A stretch of DNA of 64,000 bases from Bacillus sp. FJAT-42376 (GTDB lineage Bacteria; Bacillota; Bacilli; Bacillales; Bacillaceae). Each line of letters begins with the position of its first letter. Within the stretch, counting starts at the first letter, position 1. The notes beneath the pieces were generated by a model that made no database searches, was not told where the DNA came from, and saw only the letters and a program-made list of their open reading frames with translations. Location of the stretch: the NCBI RefSeq assembly GCF_003816055.1, contig NZ_CP033906.1, forward strand, positions 2,976,001 through 3,040,000. The letters run 5' to 3'. The translations under genes were made by a program, and so were the position numbers. Below, one piece after another: positions 9,185-15,826 of this stretch.

Positions 9185-9730
9185 TTATGAAGCTGTTTTT
9201 TTATGATTCTCCTCGATTTTTAAAATCGCCTGCCAAATGGTGGAGATAGAATAAATAATCAGTAATATGCCAGGTATGATAGCAAACAGCGCACGGCCCT
9301 CTTTTGTTTGGGCATAGCTGCTGATGTAGCCTGCATAAGGAATCGTCACACCTGTGTATTCAGCTACCACATTCGAAGAGAGTACAGGGGCTGAATCCTC
9401 CGACTCGTTATGATCCCCCTTCGTCCGATACACTGCCTGTCCCCGGCTTACGGTTTTTTCCGTAATTCTGTGAGTTGCGAGGTCATATTCATTCATCCAG
9501 AATGTGATGACATCATCCTTTTTAAACCTGTTCATATCTCCTCCGGTCTTTACTGCTATAACTGAACCGGTCTGGATCCCCGGTTCCATTGATCCGGAAA
9601 GAACGGTTTTAAATTGATAACCAAAAACTTGAGGCTCGCCGCCGGAAGCCTTTGAAGAGAAAACCGCGATGGCAAGACTGATCAGAATAAAAAACAGCAG
9701 CAAGGTGAACGCTCTGCTTACAATCTTCAA
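9185..9730 (-). CDS. sipW: ER-type signal peptidase I SipW, copy 1
   Basis: This 181-residue membrane peptidase belongs to the ER-type branch: catalytic Ser47 in VLSGSMEPGIQTGS and His87 in ATHRIT, where bacterial-type enzymes have a lysine. Membrane segments lie at about residues 8-25 and 148-168. It should process the TasA and TapA precursors encoded next to it. Its start overlaps the end of tapA1 by 4 nt. Gene order here is tasA-tapA-sipW, unlike B. subtilis tapA-sipW-tasA. It is very similar to SipW2 at 12.1-12.7 kb. Confidence 0.93.
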   Translation of the reverse strand: MKIVSRAFTLLLFFILISLAIAVFSSKASGGEPQVFGYQFKTVLSGSMEPGIQTGSVIAVKTGGDMNRFKKDDVITFWMNEYDLATHRITEKTVSRGQAVYRTKGDHNESEDSAPVLSSNVVAEYTGVTIPYAGYISSYAQTKEGRALFAIIPGILLIIYSISTIWQAILKIEENHKKTAS

Positions 9731-10407
9731 TTTCTCTCCTCCTTTTCTTCTGAAATCGGAGGATTCGTTTGCAGAACTTCGGATTCATTCTTTTCATCAG
9801 AGTTCGCGGCAGGCAAATCGTTCTCAGGTTTTGGTTTCTCTTCGAGGTCAGGCTTGTCCGCATTCTCTTTGTTCGTTTCTTTAGAAGGAACTTTTGAATC
9901 GGGTTTCTTTTTTTCTTCCTTTTTTGGAGGCGGACATTCAGCTACCGTAACTTTTTCACTCTCTGTCCGGACCGTTTCATTCATTCCCTGAAAGCCAGGG
10001 CGCTGATCGGCTTCTGCATAATACACTCCAGCCTTATCCGTTCGAATAGAAAGATGTCCTGTCTCATTCTCCCCAATGATTGAAAGGGAGCCCTCTTCTG
10101 CAAGCTCGCCATCTTTAAAAATTCGATAGCCTGTAGAACCAATCATTCCGAATCCTGAATTTCTGATTGAAAACGTAAGATTTACGGGACTGCAGTTTGT
10201 CTTCGGCTCTGTTTCACCTGCTTTTTCAAAGCTGAGTTTGCTTCCATCCCACCAGGAACCTAATTGAATTCCTATTTCCTGCTCGGCTTTCGCATGAAAA
10301 TAGGCTTGAACGGGCGTCACGGATAAAGTCAATATTAGCAAAACCGCACAAACAAACACCGCAGTCTGAAGCAGCTTATTTGCCTTTTTCATTTTCTTTC
10401 TGCTCAT
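9727..10407 (-). CDS. tapA: Amyloid fibre anchoring/assembly protein TapA, copy 1
   Basis: This secreted protein of about 226 residues has an N-terminal hydrophobic export signal (about residues 12-36, ending SVTPVQA), a beta-rich core with two cysteines (NCSPVNLTF and AECPPP), and a long Lys/Glu/Pro-rich disordered tail. This is the YqxM/TapA family that accompanies SipW and promotes TasA fibre assembly at the wall. ATG at 10407 follows GGGGG at normal spacing; a TTG one codon earlier is also possible. The gene lies downstream of tasA1 behind a terminator and overlaps sipW1. Confidence 0.88.
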   Translation of the reverse strand: MSRKKMKKANKLLQTAVFVCAVLLILTLSVTPVQAYFHAKAEQEIGIQLGSWWDGSKLSFEKAGETEPKTNCSPVNLTFSIRNSGFGMIGSTGYRIFKDGELAEEGSLSIIGENETGHLSIRTDKAGVYYAEADQRPGFQGMNETVRTESEKVTVAECPPPKKEEKKKPDSKVPSKETNKENADKPDLEEKPKPENDLPAANSDEKNESEVLQTNPPISEEKEERN

Positions 10408-10449
10408 CAATCTTCATCCCCCGTTCGATATGTATGAATTCCCAAGATG

Positions 10450-10525
10450 CAAAAACCGATAAAGTGAGGCAGGGAGCAGCACAGCCACTTACCTGCTGTA
10501 CTGCTCCCTCTCTATACACTATCGG
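10450..10525 (-). terminator. Attenuating terminator between tasA1 and tapA1
   Basis: On the minus strand a long imperfect hairpin (outer CCGATA/TATCGG, inner GGGAGCAG/CTGCTCCC, plus a TACAGCAG/CTGTGCTG continuation) ends in TTTTT. There is no separate promoter evident for tapA1, so it probably allows partial read-through and keeps fibre subunit output above that of TapA and SipW. Confidence 0.75.
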
Positions 10526-10537
10526 AACCGATTGAAA

Positions 10538-11134
10538 TTATAGCTCCTGTCCCTCACCCTGGCGTCCATCAAATGTCCATTTCAGCTGCAGAGAATCTCC
10601 CTGGAATTGGTTTTGATCTTCACCATTGTCAACAAACTCAAATTGTACGAACAAATCATCGGTTGTACCGGCTTTCAGTCCTTTTTTCTTTTCAAAAAGC
10701 GGGGTAAACACATTGCTAGCTACAGCATTTGGATCCATATCCTTCAGCTCTTCAAGCGTTGTACTGTAAATAACGTCATTCAGCTTGTCCGCATTATAAA
10801 GGAAATTCACTTTAATATGGCTGCCGAGATCCTCTGTATTTGCAGGCTCGCCCTCTTTATTCGCTACCGTATATTCGGTTGTTAAAAGAACTTTTTTAAT
10901 ATCAACCGTTCCATCATTTTTCAGTTTAAAGGTTCGTGTCATCCAATCTCCGGGCTTCATGTCCTTCACATTCACAACCTCAGTAGGAACCGCATTCAAA
11001 TCAAGCGTTCCCGCCGCAAAAGAGCTCGCCGCTTCTGCTTTGTCATTGAAATAGGCATAAGTTCCCCCGCCGACCAGTGATAATCCGAGCGCTGCAGATG
11101 CAATACCCAACCCTAATTTTGTCTTGATCCCCAT
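10538..11134 (-). CDS. tasA: TasA/CalY-family matrix fibre protein, copy 1
   Basis: This 198-residue secreted protein has the family signal sequence GLGIASAALGLSLVGGGTYA followed by YFNDKAEAASSFAAGTLDLN. Cleavage after GGTYA by SipW is expected from B. subtilis TasA. The mature part carries the camelysin/TasA (M73) beta-sandwich pattern with KPGDWMTRTFKLKNDGTVDI. It is the first gene of its transcript, with a leader of about 160 nt and a SinR-type site at its promoter. It is shorter than B. subtilis TasA (261 residues) and close to CalY in size. Confidence 0.93.
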   Translation of the reverse strand: MGIKTKLGLGIASAALGLSLVGGGTYAYFNDKAEAASSFAAGTLDLNAVPTEVVNVKDMKPGDWMTRTFKLKNDGTVDIKKVLLTTEYTVANKEGEPANTEDLGSHIKVNFLYNADKLNDVIYSTTLEELKDMDPNAVASNVFTPLFEKKKGLKAGTTDDLFVQFEFVDNGEDQNQFQGDSLQLKWTFDGRQGEGQEL

Positions 11135-11502
11135 TTTACATTCCTCCTGATTTTTTCTGCGTGTATGTGAACTCTTTTCCTGTAAAGAAGCTCAACCATT
11201 ACTATCGAAATCTTCTGATAAATAAACGTGCATGGAGGAAAAAATTCTACAGATGTAAGATTATGTAGAGTCTGTCATAAAATTCTTTCTTACCGCTACT
11301 TTAGTTTAGCAGTCGCCTAATTTCGGCAAAAGGTTCTTTGTACCAGAAAATTCACTCATCCATTCGTATGATTTTTCTGAAAAATAACCTTGCCTTATTT
11401 TCGAAAACTCTTACTTTTCAGGCATTTAGCCAACTGCGGCTTTTTTCTCTGCATCTATTTATCCGGTAAAATAGCCTATAGTAAGCTCTATGCCAATACA
11501 AA
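11135..11502 (-). promoter_or_regulatory. tasA1 promoter region with SinR-type site
   Basis: This gene-free stretch of about 370 nt holds an extended -10 (TGCTAAACT on the minus strand, hexamer 11303-11308) with a weak -35 near TTTGCC. Just upstream is GTTCTTTGTACCAGAA (11333-11348, plus-strand reading), which contains the GTTCTYT SinR consensus and a partial inverted copy. GGAGGAATGTAAA ATG marks the tasA1 translation start. The part between 11349 and 11502 is AT-rich with no recognisable element. Confidence 0.55.
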
Positions 11503-11535
11503 CAAAAAAACCAGGATACAGGACCTGGTTTTTTA
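11503..11535 (-). terminator. Terminator of the sipW3-tasA2 operon
   Basis: AAAAAACCAGG and CCTGGTTTTTT flank an 8-nt loop. On the minus strand the T run follows the stem directly after the stop codon of the zinc-ribbon gene. Confidence 0.85.
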
Positions 11536-11736
11536 AGCATACAACGAGATGAAAGATTTTTGACGGTGCTGATTTTCATTGTATTTCCCTTTTAATGGGG
11601 TAACCTTCGTCTGGGCATTTTCAAAAAGAACCCTTTGGAAGGATAAATCATTCGAACAAACCGGGCAGACCCATGCTCCGCCATTGTAACTGCTATAAGA
11701 AGATTTTGCACAGCGCGGACATACTTTTTTGAACAT
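11533..11736 (-). CDS. Small zinc-ribbon protein
   Basis: This small basic protein of about 67 residues starts MFKKVCPRCAKSSYSSYNGG and continues to a second CPVC pair, giving a classic CPxC-N16-CPxC zinc ribbon. The remainder is a basic tail. TAGGAGAG lies immediately before three consecutive ATG codons; the last is chosen for spacing. No function is known. It ends the second matrix operon, 11 nt after the DUF5658 gene, just before the terminator, so it is probably cotranscribed with tasA2/tapA2/sipW2 by read-through. Confidence 0.7.
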   Translation of the reverse strand: MFKKVCPRCAKSSYSSYNGGAWVCPVCSNDLSFQRVLFENAQTKVTPLKGKYNENQHRQKSFISLYA

Positions 11737-11747
11737 CATCATCTCTC

Positions 11748-12047
11748 CTAATTGGTTACATGGAAAATCCAAGTTGAATGCAGAATCATGACAAATGTAT
11801 AAAGAAGACAGGCTGCGCAGGTCGCACCCTTTAAGATTTTCGTTGTTTTCAGCGGAATTAGAAACACCATACAAAGCAGAAGAATCGAAAACATCAGCTT
11901 CACTCCGATAAAAGCCACTGGAGTCCACTCGTACAGGTTTTTCATAAGAGGGTTTGCTTCCTTTATAAAACCAAGTTCAAGACCGGCTAATGTAACAAAT
12001 AAATCGATTGTATTAACAATCGCCAGGTAAATGAATGCGGTTTTCAT
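11748..12047 (-). CDS. DUF5658 family membrane protein
   Basis: This 99-residue protein is predicted to have three membrane helices (about residues 5-22, 43-65 and 72-95). The LAIVNTIDLFVTLAGLELGF and KEANPLM blocks are typical of DUF5658 small membrane proteins. Function is unknown. AAAGGAGCTGCTTC precedes the ATG. It lies between sipW2 and the zinc-ribbon gene on the same strand with short spacing, which suggests cotranscription with the second matrix module. Confidence 0.75.
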   Translation of the reverse strand: MKTAFIYLAIVNTIDLFVTLAGLELGFIKEANPLMKNLYEWTPVAFIGVKLMFSILLLCMVFLIPLKTTKILKGATCAACLLYTFVMILHSTWIFHVTN

Positions 12048-12104
12048 GAAGCAGCTCCTTTGGCATACAGGCCATTATTTATGCTATGTATGGAATTCAG
12101 GAAA

Positions 12105-12653
12105 CTATACCCTCTTAGGCTCCTCCAGCCTCGAAATGACCCGCCAAATGGTTATTATGGAGTATCCAATCAAAAGCAATCCGGGAATAATGAACAAGAG
12201 CGCGTTTCCTTCTTTTGACTTAGCATATTCAATAAAATAACCGATATACGGGATGGTGAAACCTGTATACTGGGCTGTCACATTTTGAGCAAGCACCGGT
12301 TCAGAATCAGGAGTCTTATTATTGTCTCCTTTTGTCGTATAAATAACAGCCTGACCGCTCGCCTTTTTTGCTACAATCCGATGAGTTGCGAGATCTTTTT
12401 CATCCATTTTAAAAGTGATGACATCCCCTGGCTGGAAACGATTCATATCGCCGCCTGTTTTGACAGCAATGATCGAGCCGGTTTGAATTCCGGGTTCCAT
12501 TGAACCGGATAAGACGGTTTTCAGCTGATAGCCGAAAAACTCCGGTTGACCGCCGGATGCTTTTGAGGAGAGGACGAGGAGGATCATGACAAGCAAGAGA
12601 ACAAACAGCAGTGCGGATAATGTTTGACTGATTAGTTTTCCCGCCAGTTTCAT
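12105..12653 (-). CDS. sipW: ER-type signal peptidase I SipW, copy 2
   Basis: This 182-residue paralogue of SipW1 has Ser51 in VLSGSMEPGIQTGS and His91 in LATHRIV, two membrane segments, and long stretches identical to copy 1 (for example IAVKTGGDMNRF). It overlaps the tapA2 end by 4 nt, exactly as sipW1 overlaps tapA1, so the pair was duplicated together. It should process the TasA2/TapA2 precursors; cross-processing between modules is possible. Confidence 0.92.
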   Translation of the reverse strand: MKLAGKLISQTLSALLFVLLLVMILLVLSSKASGGQPEFFGYQLKTVLSGSMEPGIQTGSIIAVKTGGDMNRFQPGDVITFKMDEKDLATHRIVAKKASGQAVIYTTKGDNNKTPDSEPVLAQNVTAQYTGFTIPYIGYFIEYAKSKEGNALLFIIPGLLLIGYSIITIWRVISRLEEPKRV

Positions 12654-13336
12654 TTATTAACTCCCCCTTCGCTGCCTATCGTTTCCTCACTCAAACGACC
12701 TGATTCGTCTGTTGCAGGATTATCGCTTGAGGATGTTTCTTCTATAGCCTTGTTCTCCTCCTCGGTGCCTTCTATTGGAGATTCTACTTCTTCCTTGTCT
12801 CCCTCCATCTCCTCTTTAATAGAATCCTTTTCATGATTCTCCTCCTGCTTTTCTTTTTCATCTTTAGGCGGAGGACATTCAGCTATTGAAACGGACTGGC
12901 TGTTTGTTCTGGTTATCTCTGAGTCATTGCCGCCATAGCCTGGACGCTGATCAGCCTCGGCCATATAAGTCCCTGGAGAATCGGTTATAACAGATAAAAT
13001 TGCCGTCTTTTCAGCCTGGATTATTCCTAATGTGCCTTCTGTAAATACTTCTCCATTTTTATAGATTCGATATGTGGTCGTACCAATCATCGTAAAACCC
13101 TTGTTTATTACAGGAAAGTTTAATCTTATTGGTTCACAGCCTGTAAGTTCATCTGCAGCAGGAAGTTCCTCAAAACTCAAATTACTCTTATCCCACCAGG
13201 TTCCGGCTTCAATATAAATGCCTTGTTCCTTTTGGTCGTTATAATATGCTCCAGTAGGAGAGGCTGCATAATTTAAAATCAATAAAAAAGAATAAATTAA
13301 TGCGAATAACTTAAATAAGGAATGACTTTCATACAT
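12650..13336 (-). CDS. tapA: TapA-family fibre assembly protein, copy 2
   Basis: This TapA paralogue keeps the export signal (FALIYSFLLILNYAASPTGA), the beta-rich core with two cysteines (GCEPIRLNF and AECPPP), and a long acidic Glu/Lys/Ser tail. The tail diverges strongly from copy 1. The start is uncertain: the first in-frame ATG at 13384 lies directly behind the terminator with no ribosome binding site, so ATG at 13336 (MYESHSLFKLF) is preferred although its GGAGG lies about 14 nt upstream. Confidence 0.82.
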   Translation of the reverse strand: MYESHSLFKLFALIYSFLLILNYAASPTGAYYNDQKEQGIYIEAGTWWDKSNLSFEELPAADELTGCEPIRLNFPVINKGFTMIGTTTYRIYKNGEVFTEGTLGIIQAEKTAILSVITDSPGTYMAEADQRPGYGGNDSEITRTNSQSVSIAECPPPKDEKEKQEENHEKDSIKEEMEGDKEEVESPIEGTEEENKAIEETSSSDNPATDESGRLSEETIGSEGGVNK

Positions 13337-13384
13337 ATTGTTCCGAATTGCCTCCAGCCCCCGTTCTTTTATGGGTAGAGTCAT

Positions 13385-13414
13385 GTAAAAAGAAGGCAGG
13401 AAGTTCCTGCCTTC
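13385..13414 (-). terminator. Attenuating terminator between tasA2 and tapA2
   Basis: GAAGGCAGG and CCTGCCTTC form a perfect 9-bp stem with a 5-nt loop, followed by TTTTT on the minus strand. Its position matches the terminator in module 1, although the sequence differs. Confidence 0.85.
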
Positions 13415-13423
13415 CCATCAGCC

Positions 13424-14011
13424 TTAAAGCTCTTCCCCTTTTCCCTGACGTGCCTCAAAATTCCATTTCAGCTGGAGAGAGTCACCTTGAAATTCATTTT
13501 GATCCTGCTCATTATCAATAAATTCAAATTGGACAAATAAATCATCTGTGGTTCCGGCTTTAAGGCCTTTTCTCTCGAATAAAGGGGTGAAAACATTTTT
13601 ATCAAGTACATTAGGATCCATATCTTTTAATTCTTTAAGCGTAGTACTGTAAATTACATCATTCAGCTTATCTGCATTGTATAAAAAGTTTACTTGAATA
13701 TGATCGCCGAAGTCCGAATTATTCCCTGCAGCACCTTCATTAACGGTATAGTCTGTTGTTAAAAGCACTTTTTTAATATCCAGAGAACCGCTGTTTTCCA
13801 ATTTAAAAGCTCTAGTCATATAGTCACCAGGTTTGATATTCTTCACATCAATAATCGTTGTCGGATTTACATTCAAATCCAAAGTTCCCGCTGCAAATGA
13901 AGAAGCAGCGTCTGCTTTGTCATTAAAATACGCATATGTACCGCCTCCGACTAATGAAAGACCAAGTGCTGCAGATGCCAGTCCTAAACCTAATTTCTTC
14001 TTGATACCCAT
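13424..14011 (-). CDS. tasA: TasA/CalY-family matrix fibre protein, copy 2
   Basis: This 195-residue paralogue of TasA1 has an almost identical signal region (GLASAALGLSLVGGGTYA, then YFNDKADAASSFAAGTLDLN). Conserved blocks such as HIQVNFLYNADKLNDVIYST and RKGLKAGTTDDLFVQFEF are present, so the copies arose by a fairly recent duplication. It is the second gene of the sipW3-tasA2 transcript, about 55 nt after sipW3. It is probably secreted, processed by a SipW enzyme and built into extracellular fibres. Confidence 0.92.
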   Translation of the reverse strand: MGIKKKLGLGLASAALGLSLVGGGTYAYFNDKADAASSFAAGTLDLNVNPTTIIDVKNIKPGDYMTRAFKLENSGSLDIKKVLLTTDYTVNEGAAGNNSDFGDHIQVNFLYNADKLNDVIYSTTLKELKDMDPNVLDKNVFTPLFERKGLKAGTTDDLFVQFEFIDNEQDQNEFQGDSLQLKWNFEARQGKGEEL

Positions 14012-14066
14012 TGTAAAAGCCCCCTAGACCAAATTTATATTGAACTTCTCATGTTAAGGAGAAGGA

Positions 14067-14576
14067 TCAATCTGTTTTTATCTGTTTTTCAGTCTGCCTG
14101 AACAATAGCCTGTAAGATAGAAAAAGGAGAACTATGCCTGGCAGGTTAAGCAGAATAAGCAAACTTATATTTGATTGGATGCTGGCAAATAGATACCCTG
14201 CTGAAGGAATAGTTAAATTGGTATAACTGCCTACGATGTTTTTCCTTTCGACTGTCTCACGATCGGGTGCATCGTTGGCATCTCCTTTAGTTTTATATTT
14301 ATTTTCATTCAGAACTTCATAAATCCGATGGGTGACCAATATTTTTTCTTTCGTTTTAAATGTTATAATATCCCCTTTTTCATAAACATCTGCATTATTC
14401 CTCTTCTTGATTAAAATCATAGATCCCGTTTTGAAAACCGGTTCCATGGAACCCGATAATACATTCTTTAATTGAAAAGGAAGGAATTGGTGGGTATTTC
14501 CAAGAAGTAATAGATAAAACAGAATGCCTATTAATAAAGTAAACCTCAAAGCATATTTCTGAACGATTTTCAGCAT
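14067..14576 (-). CDS. Divergent ER-type signal peptidase, third SipW-like enzyme
   Basis: This 169-residue membrane peptidase has the ER-type catalytic pair, Ser43 in VLSGSMEPVFKTGS and His83 in LVTHRI, with membrane segments near both ends. It lacks the KASGG segment and much of the sequence shared by SipW1 and SipW2, so it is an older paralogue. It is the first gene of the second matrix operon, upstream of tasA2, and its promoter carries a SinR-type site. It may be specialised for TasA2. Confidence 0.88.
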   Translation of the reverse strand: MLKIVQKYALRFTLLIGILFYLLLLGNTHQFLPFQLKNVLSGSMEPVFKTGSMILIKKRNNADVYEKGDIITFKTKEKILVTHRIYEVLNENKYKTKGDANDAPDRETVERKNIVGSYTNLTIPSAGYLFASIQSNISLLILLNLPGIVLLFLSYRLLFRQTEKQIKTD

Positions 14577-14594
14577 TACGCCACCACACGCTTT

Positions 14595-14627
14595 GTTCTT
14601 AATAAAGAATTATTTGTTTTAATTATA
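14595..14627 (-). promoter_or_regulatory. sipW3-tasA2 promoter with SinR-type operator
   Basis: On the minus strand TATAAT (14622-14627) is followed at about the transcription start by ATTCTTTATTAAGAAC (14595-14610), an inverted GTTCT/AAGAA(C) pair matching the SinR consensus. An operator here would block initiation. Confidence 0.6.
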
Positions 14628-14680
14628 TCTTATGGCCTATTTAAAAGAAAAATCTCGAAAAATGCTGTTTTTTTCATTTT

Positions 14681-14700
14681 AACGAACGTTTTCGTTCGTT
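14681..14700. promoter_or_regulatory. Perfect inverted repeat before sinR2
   Basis: AACGAACGTTTTCGTTCGTT is two 8-bp arms around TTTT. Half-site GAACGAAC recurs at 14748-14753 region (AAGAACGAAC) just before the TATAAT at 14762-14767 that probably serves sinR2. It is a likely operator, possibly for SinR2 itself. Confidence 0.5.
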
Positions 14701-14808
14701 TTCTCGGTTTTTCTTCTTTTTACTAACTATCTTGTAATTTTATTAAGAACGAACTGTTTTATATAATGAACGAAAGGAGTTCATTTAGTAACAAGAAGGA
14801 GTCTATTA

Positions 14809-15165
14809 ATGGAAGAAGTCGGGAAGAGGATTCGGGAAATCAGAAGACAAAAAGGGTATTCACTCAGCGAATTAGCTGAGCTGGCAGGAGTTTCAAAGTC
14901 TTATTTAAGCTATATAGAGCGAAATGTGCAAAAGAATCCAAGTCTGCAGTTTCTATCCAAAATATCAGAAACCCTGAATATTGAAGTAAATGAACTGCTC
15001 GGTGAGCAACAGGAATTAACAAGCCAGCTCGATGATGAATGGAAAATGCTAATTGAAAAAGCGATAAAAGATGGAATGAGCAAAGAAGAATTCGAAACAT
15101 TCAGAGACTATATCAAATTTATTAAGTGGAAAGAAACCCAGGAGGGCCGAGAAGATGAAAACTGA
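14809..15165 (+). CDS. Second SinR-type repressor
   Basis: This 118-residue SinR paralogue has the HTH (VGKRIREIRRQKGYSLSELA and AGVSKSYLSYIERN) and the C-terminal dimerisation helices LDDEWKMLIEKAI and GMSKEEFETFRDYIKFIKW. The tail is longer and more acidic than SinR1. AGAAGGAG precedes the ATG. It is divergent from sipW3 and overlaps a sinI-like gene at its 3' end by 11 nt. It could act as a SinR/SlrR-like partner, forming heterocomplexes with SinR1, or as a dedicated repressor of module 2. Confidence 0.88.
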   Translation: MEEVGKRIREIRRQKGYSLSELAELAGVSKSYLSYIERNVQKNPSLQFLSKISETLNIEVNELLGEQQELTSQLDDEWKMLIEKAIKDGMSKEEFETFRDYIKFIKWKETQEGREDEN

Positions 15166-15280
15166 ACAGATTTCAAAAGAAGAGTGGATTGCACTGCTAA
15201 TGGAAGCTAGAAATCTTGGATTAACTCCTGATGAAGTGAGACATTTCCTTTTTAGCGGAGGAGCAGGACCTGCACGCTAA
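15155..15280 (+). CDS. Second SinI-type antirepressor (41 aa)
   Basis: This 41-residue reading frame starts inside the sinR2 stop region. It contains KEEWIALLMEARNLGLTPDE and VRHFLF, the same Trp-x-x-Leu...Glu-Ala...Gly-Leu/Ile-Thr/Ser...Val-Arg-x-Phe-Leu pattern as SinI. GGAGGGCCGAGAAG lies before the ATG. The gene order sinR-sinI is the reverse of the classical locus, and translational coupling is implied. It should bind SinR2 and perhaps SinR1. Confidence 0.8.
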   Translation: MKTEQISKEEWIALLMEARNLGLTPDEVRHFLFSGGAGPAR

Positions 15281-15296
15281 TCCTGCATAAAGCACA

Positions 15297-15770
15297 ATGG
15301 GGACATTGGTAAAAGTTTTAGCTGTTTTAATTCCGGTTCTATACGTTTGCGGTATTTGGTTTCAATCAAGTCATTCTACCAACCAAATCCTCGTATTTCT
15401 GGCATCTTTAAGTCATCATCCTGCAGGAAGCGGAGAAGAAATAATATTTTCCAGACAGATGGGAACATTGTTGGAAATTCTGCATTTAATTGAATTTGGC
15501 CTATTGTTCTTTTTAATGGTTCATTGCATGCATTTGTTTGGTCTTTCCCGACAGAGAGCTTTTCCTCTTGCTCTAATTGCAGCATGCAGCTTTAGTATAA
15601 TAGAAGAATGGCATCAGTTATTCGTCGCAGGGCGCTCATCTTCCTGGATCGATTTGGCAAAGGACTGGATTGGAGTATTTGTGGTATGGGCTTTTATGCT
15701 GAACAAAGAAAGGGATAGAAGAAGGAAAAAGAAATATGAATGGAAAACCAGGCTTGGCAGAAGAGTATGA
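15297..15770 (+). CDS. VanZ-like family membrane protein
   Basis: This 157-residue protein has four predicted membrane helices and the VanZ signature: EEWHQLFVAGRSSSWIDLAK followed by DWIGV. Family members include the teicoplanin-resistance accessory protein VanZ; most have no known function. The ATG at 15297 has no Shine-Dalgarno sequence, so expression may rely on reinitiation after sinI2, 16 nt upstream. It ends the sinR2-sinI2 transcript before a strong terminator. Confidence 0.8.
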   Translation: MGTLVKVLAVLIPVLYVCGIWFQSSHSTNQILVFLASLSHHPAGSGEEIIFSRQMGTLLEILHLIEFGLLFFLMVHCMHLFGLSRQRAFPLALIAACSFSIIEEWHQLFVAGRSSSWIDLAKDWIGVFVVWAFMLNKERDRRRKKKYEWKTRLGRRV

Positions 15771-15772
15771 AC

Positions 15773-15826
15773 AAATACCCGCTTACCCGCACCTGGGCGG
15801 ATAAGCGGGTATTTGTTGTTTTTTAA
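15773..15826 (+). terminator. Terminator between vanZ-like gene and lasso ABC gene
   Basis: A long stem (AAATACCCGCTTACCCGC paired with GGGCGGATAAGCGGGTATTT) with a short loop is followed by TTGTTGTTTTTT on the plus strand. The ABC gene ends inside it from the other side. Confidence 0.9.

Noticed and set aside
11743..11928. Longer N-terminus for the zinc-ribbon protein
   Set aside because: It would lie inside the DUF5658 gene in another frame; TAGGAGAG directly before the ATG cluster fixes the shorter start.
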